Shown: positions 1 to 11,900 of the stretch, in pieces | How the letters are laid out: each line of letters starts with the position of its first letter | Numbering within the stretch: the first letter of the stretch is position 1 | Assembly (NCBI RefSeq): GCF_905475395.1 | Contig: NC_058342.1 | Location: 20,990,640-21,054,639 of the forward strand | Reading direction: 5' to 3' | DNA: 64,000 nucleotides | Source: Chrysoperla carnea | Taxonomy: Eukaryota; Arthropoda; Insecta; Neuroptera; Chrysopidae | Program-made: the position numbers and the translations under genes | The notes under the pieces: model-generated | What the model saw: only the letters and a program-made list of their open reading frames with translations | What the model was told of the DNA's origin: nothing | Databases searched by the model: none

Positions 1-2783
1 AAGAATCCACCTGGACAGCTTATTGAATTTATTTGGTGTATTAAATATCCAAAGAAGAGAACGACAATCAGTTTGGAGAATGAAGTGGCGATCTGTTAAA
101 AAATCTTTAAATTTATCTAAAGCGGTTATAACTGCTAACATTTCCAACTCGTGACTATTATACCTTAATTCTGCAGAATTCAATTTTCTAGAGCAGTACA
201 TAATTGGATGTAAACCATCCTCATATTTCTGAAGTAAAACTGCCCCCAGTCCAGTCGATGAACCGTCAGTTTGTAACACAAAAGTTCTTTCAAAATCCGG
301 ATGTTTTAAAACTGGAGCATTAGTTAGAGCTTTTTTTAGTGTTGAAATAGCTTCCAGATGCACATTCGTAATTTTGAATTTGATGTTCTTTTTCTTTAAA
401 TCATTCAGTGGTGCTACAATCTGACTGAACATAGGAATATATCTGGCATAAAACGCAGCCGCTCCTACGAGCCTCATAACTTCTTTAACGTTTTTAGGTA
501 TAGGCATTTCATTAATAGCCTGAACTTTTAAAGGGTCAATAAAACGACCTTCAGCGGATATAACGCTACCTAGTAAACGTACTCTAGACATGCAGAAACG
601 AGCTTTGTCTAAATTAATTGTGATACCGAGTGTTTTAATTTTAGTGAATAACAAATTTAAATGATTTAGATGAGATTCGACGTCCGAAGAATGAACAATC
701 AAGTCATCATAATATATTAAAAGAAAATTATGCCGAAATTCGGCTAAACTAGAGTTCAAAAATCTTGATAAGGCCTGGCTTGAGACAGATAAACCGAAAG
801 GGCAGCGATTATAATGCCAAGTACCGTATTGCGTGACGATTGCAGTAACATGTTTCGTGTCCTCTGACAATTTAATTTGGTGAAACGCGCTTTTCATGTC
901 CAAAAGCGTGAAAACCTTCGAATTACCTAAACTGGCAAAGATATGGTTAATATTAGCTGAACTCATTGGATCAAATTCAATATGTTTGTTAAGGAATCTG
1001 TAATCTGCGACTAAACGATAAGAGTCATCTTTTTTTTTAACAAAAAATACAGGTGAGCTATAATTTGAATTTGAAACAGAAAGAATTCCTTGTTTCACTA
1101 GCTGCTGTATATGTTGATCCAAAAGTTTAGCTTTATCAGGTGCTAAATAATATGGTGCTTTACAAACCGGAATGTTATCTTTCAACTTAATTTTATATTC
1201 ATAATCCTTAGCAAGGCCAGGGATTTCTGAAAAAATACATTTATATTTTTTTATTAAAGAATCTAACATTTTAGTTTGTTTGGCACTCATATTAATTTTG
1301 GCTTCACAAATCGTGTTAATAATTCGATTATTACTGTTAAAACCAGCAAAGGGAATTTCGATATTAGGCTCAAAATAAAATTTAATAACTGATTTGAAAA
1401 AATCGAGAATAATATTACAATGTTTTAGCGATGTAACACCCAAAATCGCGTCAAAGGGGAGACTGTCGATAATGTAAAAGTTTTGGTTCCAAGAGAATTT
1501 GTCAATTTTAAAGTGTAGATTGACCAAATAGGAACATTTTAAAAAATTATTACCAGGTAATGAAATTGTTTTATTAGTTGATTTAGTGATTATATTTTTA
1601 TCAATAAGTTGTAATTTTTTTAGGGTTGCGGTTTTAATCGCGTTAATAGAAGCCCCTGAATCAAACAGTGTTAAAATGGGATAACCTAGAATAAAAATAG
1701 TTTGTAAAGGTAAAGAAGATGAATTTAAATTTAAATTAAATAAATAAAATTTAGGGTCTATTATTAGTTTTTTGGTTTTGAAATATTTGGTGATCCATTA
1801 TCTTTGTTGATCCGTTTAAAACAATGCCTAAAATCGTGATTAGTGCCTTTGCAATATGTACAAAAGTATTTGTTTGTAGAATTAGTTTTTTGTTGAGTTG
1901 AAGCATTTGCAATTTGAATTGGTGGCAACATTCTAGATTGAATTTCTTCCATTTTTGTGATCAGCCTTGACAAATCATTATAAGTTTCGGGTATTTGATT
2001 TAAACCCATAATTGTCAAGATAGCCGTATTGGCATGAGCAAAAATAATTTCAATTATCTGTGCTTCAGATAATTCTTTTAGTAGTATTTTACTGAATTTT
2101 ATAATGGATGCAGCAAAAGTGGAGAACTTTTCTGTATCAGGTTGAGTTCGCCGTACCAGTTTATCAACCAATAGTTGCCTCGTCAAAGGTGGGATATAAA
2201 TTTCGAGTAAGTTGTTTTTAATTGCTTCCCAGTCTAATGAACGAGCTATGCAAGATGCCCAGAAAGCTTGTGCATTTAACGCACATCTATTTATTAATGA
2301 TTTTAAGAGCATTTCTAACGGTAAAAAATTAATGTCGATTAAATGTTGTGTATCAACTATGAATTCCACAACTTTTTCTGGAATCGATATATCTAGAATA
2401 GTAACTTTATTAATGAACGAGTCAATACTCGGCTTAGCAAAAAAATTAGTTTGATGACTAGCTTGGTCTGGTCTTAAAGGTAAAGCATTGTTTGATAAAC
2501 TGATCGTTAAATTGGATAAAGTTTGAGTTAATAGACTTATCTGTGAATTTTGTTGAAGAATTTGGTCTTGCATCACTGTCATTTGGTTTGCCGAAGTATT
2601 CAGTATGTGCGATGTAGCCGCCACTTGAGTCGAAATTGCTGCTATGTTGATTGCTGACGCAGCACTTGGTGTTGTGAACAAGTCATCCCGTGTTGGTGAA
2701 GGACCTGGTTGATTACCACCTTGACCACCTGGTAAAGGTTGCGGAGTGCCAGCAGTATCAGCACCTCTTCTTGTCGTTGGCAT
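1..2783 (-). mobile_element. Ty3/gypsy LTR retrotransposon, gag and partial pol, cut by window edge
   Basis: On the minus strand a 339-residue Gag frame (2783-1764) ends in a CCHC zinc knuckle. It is followed by pol sequence with an aspartic protease DSGAS motif near 1640, a reverse transcriptase with the YYDD box near 700, and RNase H-like sequence running off the left edge. Protein order and RT wording place it in the Ty3/gypsy group. Integrase, any env and the 3' LTR would lie left of base 1. The 5' LTR and leader should lie right of 2783, but I could not find their borders. The visible part looks largely whole, which suggests a fairly young copy; no age can be given without the paired LTRs. 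Confidence 0.92.
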
Positions 2784-4898
2784 GGTGTTTTAATAAAATG
2801 TAAAGACAGATAGAAATATTTGACCAAATATGTAAAAAAAAATATATATATTAAATCTGTAAATAAATATTATTAATAAATAAAAGATATAATAGAGTTT
2901 GATTTAATTCCCAATTGACAAGATAACTTTAATGAAAGGAAATTACATGAAGCCTTTTTACTTGCTACCATGTGAAAATAAAATTAAAAATATGATAAAA
3001 AATAATATTATTTAATAAATTTGAAAATATGTGAAAATTATATTTTATGAAAATAAAATTTCAAAATATAATATAAAATTATATTACATAAAAGGATTTT
3101 ATTAGAATGTGAAAATATATTTTAAAACTCAAAAATATGGAGAGATGCTGGGCCCTTGAATTAAGTAGATCGTTTTAGGCTGTCTATGCGTTCCTGAAAT
3201 CCTGTCAATCAGGGAATGATCAAAAAAAAAATATCATAAAAAGTTCAGTCTTATTTAATAACTTCAAAAATCTGAATTAAACAGTCTTACTATTATTACA
3301 TCAAAAATACTATTACAAATATAAATACTATTATTACAAATAGTTTATTATCACTACATACAAAAAAAAATCTATCTTTATCACAATAGAAAATTTATTA
3401 TCATTTTGAAAATAAACTCTCGTACAATACTTTAAGCATAATTCTGCCAATAAATATATATAAGTCTATTATTTTTTTTAAAATACCTCTATGAACATCA
3501 AATGTCAAATCAATTGAAAAATATGCGTAGTATTTTGAAAATTGAAGTGATAAACCGTACTTCCACTGTTTTCAAGAAAAATAAATAAAATGTAGAAAAT
3601 AATACATTCAAACAAAATGTCACCACAGTTAGTGATACTTTTTATGTTTAGAGGTATCAAAAATTAATTAACCTAAAAGGTTTGTACCACAGAACAGTGT
3701 ATACTTTGGAAAAATATAAAAATATACAAAATATTAAATTACTGTGAATAAACCGTTAAATAATTCAAAATGGATTAACTGACACTCAAAAAATACTGCC
3801 ATGAGGAGCATAGTGTCCATGTTTGGAAGGATCATGAAAGATTCTTCATAATACATTAAAACAATGGAAACAACAAATTTATCAACTCAAGTTCAAAACA
3901 CAGGCAACTTAGAAAACCCTTTTTTTTTTTTTAAATTAATATTGATTTGCCCAAAGCAACAAAAACGACCCTAAATTAAAAAAAAACATCATCTACATAT
4001 AATTGTATAATTATTAAATTATATTATAATTACTATTTTGTATTAAAAAGAAAATATTACCTTGTGTTACATTATTTGATTCAAAAAATACCTGATTTTT
4101 TCCTTTTAAATAGATTAAACCACATAGCGGACCGTCTCCCAAACTTTAGGCAAATAAAAATCCAAACAAAATTTAATACATCTCAAGTTTAATGATGAGC
4201 AGTTGACTCGACAAAATTTCCATGCAAAAGAGAATGGTTCTCTTCAAAAAATTTGCGATAACATCTCGCAAGAGAAGGTGAGAAGATAGTCTCATCCTTG
4301 TCTAACAAAATTTGTTTTTATATCCTTGTCTAACAAAATTGTTTTTATTTTTGTTTCGAAAACAGTCGCTTGGTTAAAAGAAAAAAATCAAGTACCCTTT
4401 ATTAACAAAAAAAAATAATCTCATACCTTAAAACGAACGGAACAAAAGAAATAATTGAATGTTATGTAAGTTGACATGAGTCAAATTTTTTAGACGCCAC
4501 AAATTCAATATTTCACGTGTAAGTAATAACGGTTCATGAAATGGGCACACATTGACACATTTCTATTTTATCTGGCTTTCATTTGAATTTGATGAGTCAA
4601 AAAAAAAAGTAAAAGTAAAAGAAATACCTCACACGTCTTAGTTTGAATACTTCTGATTCATTTCTAATTGAATTTTTATAATCAATAATGAGTCATTTCT
4701 TTTGATTTATTTTAAACTAATCGATTTTGACATTCTATTAATAATTTATTGTGATAATTAAGGACAAACCTAAAGAATTTTTCCATAACAAACCTTTTTA
4801 TTATGAGGAATTATTTATTTATTTTCAAGGTAATTAAGTTCATTATCTTGGAAATTATAGACATGATAATTTTAATTCTATAATATATCGATAAAAAA
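2784..4898. other. AT-rich intergenic stretch, no gene seen
   Basis: About 2.1 kb of AT-rich DNA without a coding frame or splice pattern I can support. By position it should contain the leader and right-hand LTR of the gypsy element at 1-2783, but with one LTR outside the window the borders cannot be drawn. The only local structure is a short tandem duplication at 4293-4347. Confidence 0.5.
4293..4347. repeat. Two-copy tandem duplication, about 27 bp
   Basis: Two adjacent copies of a segment starting ATCCTTGTCTAACAAAAT lie at 4293-4321 and 4322-4347, differing by a short length change in T runs. This is probably a replication-slippage product. No function is suggested. Confidence 0.8.
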
Positions 4899-5332
4899 TT
4901 GACTGAGTTAATTGTTGAAATACTCCGTATAGAAAGTGTTGAATGTCAGTGCTTGCATTATTATACCAAGGTATACTAATTTTACTCCCAAGTTTGTAAC
5001 GCTTAAAAATATTGATGCTACGAAAAAAATTTTGGTATAGGTGTTCATAGAATCACCTAATTAGTCCATTTCCGTCTGTCTATCTGTCTGCCATCACGAT
5101 AACTCAAAAACGAAAAGAGATATCAAGCTGACAATTTTATAGTGTGTTTAGAACGTAAAAAGTGAGGTCGAGTTCGTAAATGAGCAACATAGGTTAACTG
5201 GGTCTTGGGTCCGTAGGAGCCATCTTGTAAACCGTTAGAGATAGAACAAAACTTTAAATGTAAAAAATGTTCTTTATAAAAAAAATAAACGAAATGTTAC
5301 AAACTTGGGACTAAAATTAGTATACCTTGATA
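4899..5332 (+). mobile_element. Dispersed TIR element, family 1, rearranged foldback copy
   Basis: The body carries the same conserved block as the copies at 6666-7169 and 10469-10986, including the 'cgataactcaaaaacg' and 'catcttgtaaaccgttag' segments. Here the family's left end occurs twice in opposite orientation: 4972-5009 and 5295-5332 are about 38-bp inverted copies with two or so mismatches. A piece of the family's right flank (4899-4925) precedes it in reverse. The copy therefore looks rearranged or chimeric. It has no coding capacity, so a non-autonomous DNA element is the best reading. Confidence 0.7.
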
Positions 5333-5337
5333 TATCC

Positions 5338-5480
5338 CTATATATTATAAATGTGAAAGTAAGGGGTTTTTTTTTTGTTATGCTTTCACGCAAAAACTAC
5401 CGAATGGAATTGGATGAAACTGTACAACAATAGCTCATACATCAGAATAACACATGCTCTATAATTTATAAAGATATATT
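5338..5480 (+). repeat. Widespread arthropod repeat ('tataaatgtgaaagtaag' type)
   Basis: The segment opens with TATTATAAATGTGAAAGTAA and continues with 'gctttcacgcaaaaactacc' and 'ttggatgaaact'. I recognise this wording from a dispersed repeat common in insect genomes, which usually reads on as a 'gaaatttggtac' stretch. It has no coding frame. The copy is diverged and its borders are uncertain. Confidence 0.5.
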
Positions 5481-5497
5481 TAAAAAAATTTTTATTT

Positions 5498-5543
5498 AGT
5501 TTGACATTTTACTACTCCATAGTTTGACATTTTACTACTCCAT
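5498..5543. repeat. Perfect 23-bp tandem duplication
   Basis: A 23-bp unit beginning AGTTTGACATTTTACTACTC is present twice without a mismatch at 5498-5520 and 5521-5543. Perfect identity suggests a recent duplication. Confidence 0.95.
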
Positions 5544-5735
5544 CTATGATCATCATTTTGAATCATAAATTAAAGATTTCTGTAAAAATTTAAAATAGCA
5601 AATGTAAAAAAATCATGGTCATCTATGCTGATACTTAATGAATTATTTTACATTTAAAAGATTGAAAACTGTGCAGATATTTTATTATAATCATTTCTAT
5701 GAGTCACTCTTTTATGATTATTTGTAAAAGCTAAA

Positions 5736-6080
5736 TCGGTTAGTAGCCGAACTTGTTAAGGCGTCTTAACTTGCTTATACTATTGACGGAGATGTTGCGG
5801 GTTCGAATCCAGGCAGCGGCAGTATGAACAAAAAAAGTTAATGTGGCGGTAAGTTGATCACAATGTCGTGAGTTGTATAAGAACAAAGTGGCAGACTCCA
5901 CCCACATCATAAAATTGATCAAACTGTCGTCGATTAGATAAGAACGAAGTGACCGACTCCACCCGCATCATAAAATTAATTGAATATTGTAGTTTAAGAA
6001 ATAAATAAAGATTAAAAATGATGATGTGGGTGGCCTCTGTTATAGACATGGTCTGAGAAAAGGAGGTTAAACCCCATGAT
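5736..6080 (+). mobile_element. tRNA-derived SINE with internal 61-bp tandem repeat
   Basis: The head has a pol III A-box-like TAGCCGAACTTG near 5742 and a good B box GGTTCGAATCC near 5800, spaced as in a tRNA gene, but no complete cloverleaf. The body holds two direct copies of a 61-bp unit (5853-5913 and 5914-5974), each containing 'gactccaccc.catcataa'. A part-copy in reverse orientation lies near 6018-6035. This composition fits a tRNA-related SINE. The minus-strand open frames here follow the repeat and are not genes. Confidence 0.7.
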
Positions 6081-6665
6081 TATTATTTGTAAAAGCTTGA
6101 AGCTCTCTGATACATCCTTGATATTTTAAATTGAGCGCCTCTAGCTTTTACAAATATTCATGTAATTATTTTCTACTTTTTAGTACAATAAAAGTTCGAC
6201 GTTTAAAAAATTATTTTTTATTGGAATTTTTTTTTAGTATCATGTGTAATAAACATATGGGCTTACAAGAAAAGAAGGGAATTGTAGTCGAAATCACAGA
6301 CATAAGCACTTCAGACTGCATCAATCATCACTTAGTTAAATCTGAATAAAGAACTATAATAAAAACAGCAACAAGTTAGAAGGGTGTACACACTAGACAG
6401 GGGTCGAGAGGGTGAATATTGTTGAATGCATATTTTAAAATTAATGAATATGCCAACATTATTCAAATAACAACAGGTGTTTAAAGTTTTTTTAAAAACT
6501 GATACACAATGAAGGGGTTGTTGGTTGTTATATTTTGGTATAAACATTCATCGTACATTTCATTACACATGATTTACCCTTTTATAATATTTTATAAATA
6601 ATTACATCGAGTGAATTCTACTATCAACAAGTGAAAACAAACAATTGATTGAGTTAATTGTTGAA

Positions 6666-7169
6666 ATACCATGTATAGACAGTGTTGATTACTCTATCAC
6701 ATTACACATACATACATGACACACATTCATAACTGATATTCCCATATAATACATACTATAAAATTTACGCCTAATTGGCTTCCTCACGGGTAAACAATGA
6801 TGTTTACGAAAAAATGTTTCTTTATTGTTTATTTTTTTATTAAACATTTTTTACTCTTTAATTAATTACTTAACTTTTTTCTGTCTCTAATGGTTTACAA
6901 GATGGATTCTACGGACCCAAGACTCCATTGACCTATGTGCTCATTTACGAACTCGGCCTCACTTTTTACGCCCTGAGCAAAAACTTGATATCTTTTTTCG
7001 TTTTTGAGTTATCGTGATGACAGGCGACACACAGACAACCAGAAATGGACTTATTAGGCGATTTTATGAACAAATATACCAAAATTTTGTTGGCAACATT
7101 AATATTTTTATGCATTACAAATTTGGAATTAAACTTAGTATACCTTGATATATTTCATATACATGGTAT
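6666..7169 (-). mobile_element. Dispersed TIR element, family 1, minus orientation
   Basis: The ends are near-perfect 12-bp inverted repeats, ATACCATGTATA at 6666 and TATACATGGTAT ending at 7169. The interior is the reverse complement of the copy at 10469-10986 and keeps the conserved 'gtttacaagatgg' and 'gatatcttttttcg' blocks. About 26-bp direct repeats containing 'gtgaattctacta' flank it at 6603-6628 and 7170-7195. An open frame across 7045-7317 overlaps the element and is not supported as a gene. Confidence 0.75.
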
Positions 7170-7309
7170 AATTACACCGGGTGAATTCTACTACCAAAAA
7201 TGTAAAAATCGCATGCATTGTTTTCGTGCTATTGTCTTTTTAAGGATGTTTAATTTAAAAGCTCAAAAGGAACCCGCACACAATTCATTCATTTTTGATT
7301 CGAGTAAAA

Positions 7310-7603
7310 TTTTTTGAAAACTATGGATTAAGGTAGTTTTGATCATGCAAATCAAAAGTTCTTATGGATTCAACTCTCAAAAACCCTTCCCTTCCAAGCT
7401 ACGGCCTTTCAAAGGTTATGCTTATATGAGATATTGATTTTTTGTTTCGGTTTAAATTTTTTGATAAGTATGGATTAAGGTAATTTTAATCAGGCTGATC
7501 AAAAGTTATTATGGATTCAACCCTCAAAACCCTTCCCTTCCGAGCTACAGCCCTTCAATCAGCTTGATCGAAACTACCTTAATCCATAGTTTTCAAAAAA
7601 TTT
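7310..7603. repeat. Direct plus inverted repeat cluster
   Basis: A segment beginning 'tatggattaaggta' and ending 'cccttcccttcc.agctac' occurs at 7310-7415 and again at 7457-7560. It is followed at 7561-7603 by an inverted copy of its start ('taccttaatccatagttttc'). The arrangement suggests a foldback element whose left arm was duplicated. No coding potential was seen. Confidence 0.75.
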
Positions 7604-8004
7604 TAACCGAAATCAAAAAATAAATTATGTATTATATGCGGGGTCCTTTCTTTATAGATAGACTTTTACTCAAAGAATATGTGGTTAAAATTTCAGCTTA
7701 TATATCTTTGCAAATTTTTTAAGAAAAAAATCATTGAAAATCGATATCAAATGCATTGCTCTTATGGAGAAATCTCAAAAAACGACATATTTGAGTATCC
7801 CTGCTTGTATTATTTTAATATATAAGATAAAATAATGCCTGGCCAATTTGGAAGTATGACATATTGTTAGAATAGTCGAGGGATCTCTAAGATTTAAAAG
7901 TGTTCCACAGAATGGTTCCCCCGATTGCAATGAAAATTTTATTTATATACAGATTAATTAATACATTTTTTTAATTCGTTTTTTGGCAAGGCAGTTATGG
8001 TTTT

Positions 8005-8506
8005 AACCGACTTCAAAAAAGAGAAGGTACTCAATTCGGATGTATTTTTTTAATGTTTGTCCTCAAAACTTTCGACTGGGTGAATCGATTTTGATGATTC
8101 TTTTTTATTTCAAAGCTGGTGCTTCTCATTTGATCCCATTTCAATTTGGTCCAGTTTTGACAATGGCATTCATAAGAAAACCATATTTGTCTTAGATTTG
8201 CATTAAGTATATGTGCGACAAAGTAACGAATAACTCAATATCACACCAAGCGATTTCGATGATTCTTTTTTTTTAGTGACAAATTAGTTTTAGTACTTCA
8301 GATTCACTATAAATCACAAAATAAAAAAACAATTATTGTTATTTTTGTAGTCGGTGTCAGCCAAGTTAATGTAGCAAACTTTTCTGTCATAGTTGTTTCC
8401 TTGACTGATACCGACTCCAAAAATTACAGTAATTGTAAAATTCGTTTTTTACTTTTTGGTGCATATTAATTTGTTTTGGAATAGTTTGTTTTTTGAAGTC
8501 GATTTT
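8005..8506 (+). mobile_element. AACCGACTTC-ended TIR element
   Basis: The left end AACCGACTTCAAAAAA is at 8005-8020 and the inverted right end TTTTTTGAAGTCGATTT at 8489-8505. The interior includes 'ttcgactgggtgaatcgatt' and 'ttcaatttggtcc', wording I recognise from a short dispersed element found across several insect orders. It carries no protein. It lies about 0.5 kb upstream of the first visible shotgun exon and could be inside a shotgun 5' intron. Confidence 0.7.
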
Positions 8507-8991
8507 GTTTTTGTTAAAAGTTTTTTTATTTAATTTTTTTAACTGTATATTTTTATTAAAAAGTTATTGTCTTTTATTAATTACACAATTTTCTTTAATA
8601 ACTGTTGTTAATCACGAACATGTGCGTTTTACAATATTTTGTCAACTTACAATTTGGTTGACTGATTGCGAAAGACTTTTCACACGAATAACTAGAGTTT
8701 TTTAGCGTGCCTCATGCCACAATGCATTTATATTATTTAAATTATTGTATGCACATGAATTTGCTAACAGTTCTAAACTTATTTTACCTTCATTCATAAC
8801 AAACAAGATCCAATTACAGTAAAACCTCGAAAGTTAATATTTGTATTTCAAATTTTTTAAGGTTTTCATTAAATTTTAACGTATTGAGATTCTATTTTAA
8901 TTAATTTATGCCACAATTTAAATCCTTGGATCATCTTGTTTTCTTGAATAAATGACAAATAATTAATAATTTTTTTTTTTTTTTGTTCCAG

Positions 8992-11900
8992 GTGACATGA
9001 GTAGTAGGTTTACTTCTCCTGTATCCCTATCAAATGACTCTGGATTGGTAAGTAAAATATAATTTATTAAATTTAAAAAAATTCAAATCATCTTGTATTG
9101 TTGAACAGTTTGGAACATTTAAGTACACTCTATACACCTGCCTGAAAATTTTTAGGGCATTCGAGATTATTCTTAAACAGTCGGGAGCCTTTAAAAACTT
9201 CCTAAAACCTTTCGAAATATTCCTGCAGATTCGGGAACTTCATGAAAAATTTTAAAACGTCAAGGATTGCCAACTTCAAAATTTTTGTAATCCGGAGTCC
9301 TCGCTTTAATATTTAAGATAGTACGAGCACCAAGGCAAATTTACACTTGTGGCTGAGATTATTTGTATCTTATTTTCAACTTTGATGATGAATTTTGTTA
9401 TAATTTCATGAATGTAGACGAAAAATACGAATAAAATTTTTCGATATCTGCCTTGGTTTTCGAAATAATGAAAGCCAAATAATTAAACTAAATTTCCAAT
9501 TTTTGATATTTTGAAAATTACTCCAGATATCGAACAATTTTAGTTTTACTTTTCATCTTATATTGCCAAGTTATAACATAATTCACCATCAAAATTGAAA
9601 ATATATATTTTTTTAAATTTGTGTCCCCACTACCGTGCTCATACATCCTTAATAAATCGTTTTTTTTAAATTTCCAACGACTAGTTTTGGATAAATCTAA
9701 GAAAACATCATTTATCTACCGTTTTCTCATATAGTGTAGGCGCTGAGTAAGTTTAGTATGCAATTACAGGTCCTACCGAACAGGGAGTGTATTTTGACCC
9801 GCTGAATCCGAATTTTCAACTTGCTCAGAGATGGTAGAAATTTTTTATAAACAAATTAATTGTTTTTACGGTCATAGCTTCTAAACTTAAGAAAATTTTA
9901 GCAAACAACTTAGTCTCATTTTGTTCTACATGAAAAAACACATATTTCTTTTTTTTATTCGTTTTGATACGACCAATAGAACTGGAGACATGGTTAAAAT
10001 TGTAAACAAAAATGATATTACTTAAGGTCGGCGCACAGCACTTGGTTTGAAACGTCCGTAGATTGGCCAATAAATAATATTTTTGTAGTTTTAGTTATTC
10101 ATTTTAAAGTTTTGAGTATATATTTTAATGTTATGCACATAAAAATACGTTTTATGCAGTAGGTTTATCATTTTTACGGCCCGCTATTAGTTTATAAGTC
10201 GTAAGCGAGCGCTTAACGTAAGAAAACGCCCAATTGACAATAATAAAAGTTATTTATTTTGAAAAGAACAAAATTTATATTTTTCAATCCGGAGAATCCA
10301 TACCTTTATTCGGAGATTGGAGACACATTTCGAAAGCAGAGACTCCGGTCTAAAAACCGGAGCGATGGCAATTCTAGAAACGTCAATATTACTCACTAAC
10401 AACACTCAAAACATTTTCGACTCCATTTATAGGAAATCAAACACCCACAGAAAAATCCCTGTCTTTTTATACCATGCATATATGAAATATACATAGTATA
10501 TTAAGTTTAGTCCCAAGTTTGTAACGCTTAAAAATAATGATGCTAGGAAAAAAATTTTGTCAAAGGTGTTCATAAAATCACCTAATTAGTCCATTTCCGG
10601 TTGTCCGTCCGTCCGTCCGTCTGTGGACGCGATAACTCAAAAACGAAAAAAGGTATCGAGCTGAAATTTTTACAGCGTACTCAGGACGTAAAAAGTCAAG
10701 TTCGTAAATGAGCATCATAGGTCAATTGGGTCTTGGGACATAGGACCCATCTTGTAAACCGTTAGAGATAGAACAAAAGTTCAAATGTAAAAAAAAAATG
10801 TTCCTTATCAAAAATTAAACAACTTTTGTTTGAAACATTTTTTCGTAAACATCACTGTTTACCCGTGAGGGCGCCAATTAGGCGGAAATTTTATAATATG
10901 TACTATACTTGATTATCAGTTATGTATGTGTCACATGTTTGTATGTGTTACGTGATAAAGAAATCATCACTAACTATGCATGGTATTTCAACAATTAACT
11001 CAGTCAATTGTTTCTTTTCACTTGTTTAATTCATAGTTCCTGATCAAAAAAATAATTAGATTAATCAGAATTTTTGTATCAATCATTATTAAACTTTTTT
11101 TTGTTTTGCTTTTTAGAATACGCTGGATAGAGTTGTGGCAAGTGAAGAAAATCATAAACCAAGTTTTGTAAATTGTTCCAAATACAATCCACAATTTGCC
11201 GAAGAACAAGGACGAAATAAATTTGTTATGAATGTGCGTGCATACGATATTGATCCAATCGATAAAGGTGGTCGTGTTACATACGAGCTCGTCAATGCAT
11301 TCACCGAAATTATATTTTTTCGAATCGATAATATAACGGGTGATATTTACACAGTGCATAATATCGATCGAGATTGGCCATCACGTAAAGAAGTTTTCTA
11401 TATTATTGTGCAAGCAACGGATAATGGTGTACCACCTTTATCGGATGTATGCACGATTAAATTGACGATTACGGATATTAACGATAACGAACCATGGTTT
11501 GATAAACAGGTGAATATGGAATTATATTTTTATTATAATAGGCGAATTTCGATGAAAAAATCGATAAAAACACTTTTTGTGGATAAATAGTGTAACTAAA
11601 GGTAACCGTCTTAGGAGCTCGTATTTAACTGTATAGTTTGGTGGCTAAGAACCTCTCTGGCCGTACCCAGAAAAAAATTGGACCACCTGCCCAGGGTGGT
11701 ATGCCTTAGTGTTACTGGAGCCATGCCATCAACACCTACCGCTGCTCTGGGTGCCCTTTTAGGCATCCCACCAATTCAACTAATGATTGAACACAGGTCA
11801 TGAGAGTATAATGATTAGGTTGGAAACTGTGACCTAACTTGTGGAAATGGTATATCAGCATCTTCTCAGACAGTCAGATCGCTCTTCGGCCCCTTGAAGC

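Noticed and set aside
2212-2454. Plus-strand frame opposite the retroelement Gag
   Set aside because: It is an antisense shadow of the Gag frame.
5740-6049. Two minus-strand frames with repeated VES wording
   Set aside because: They reflect the 61-bp tandem repeat in a SINE, not a repeat protein.
7045-7317. 90-codon plus-strand frame
   Set aside because: It lies across the family-1 element and its flank, and similar wording recurs at other copies as noncoding repeat.
10598-10620. GTCC microsatellite as a regulatory array
   Set aside because: It is part of the dispersed family-1 element and varies in the other copies.
11135-11590. Open frame starting GTG inside the second shotgun exon as a separate short cadherin gene
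   Set aside because: It is one exon of shotgun: an acceptor lies at 11116, a donor after 11509, and the frame continues in phase into the next exons.
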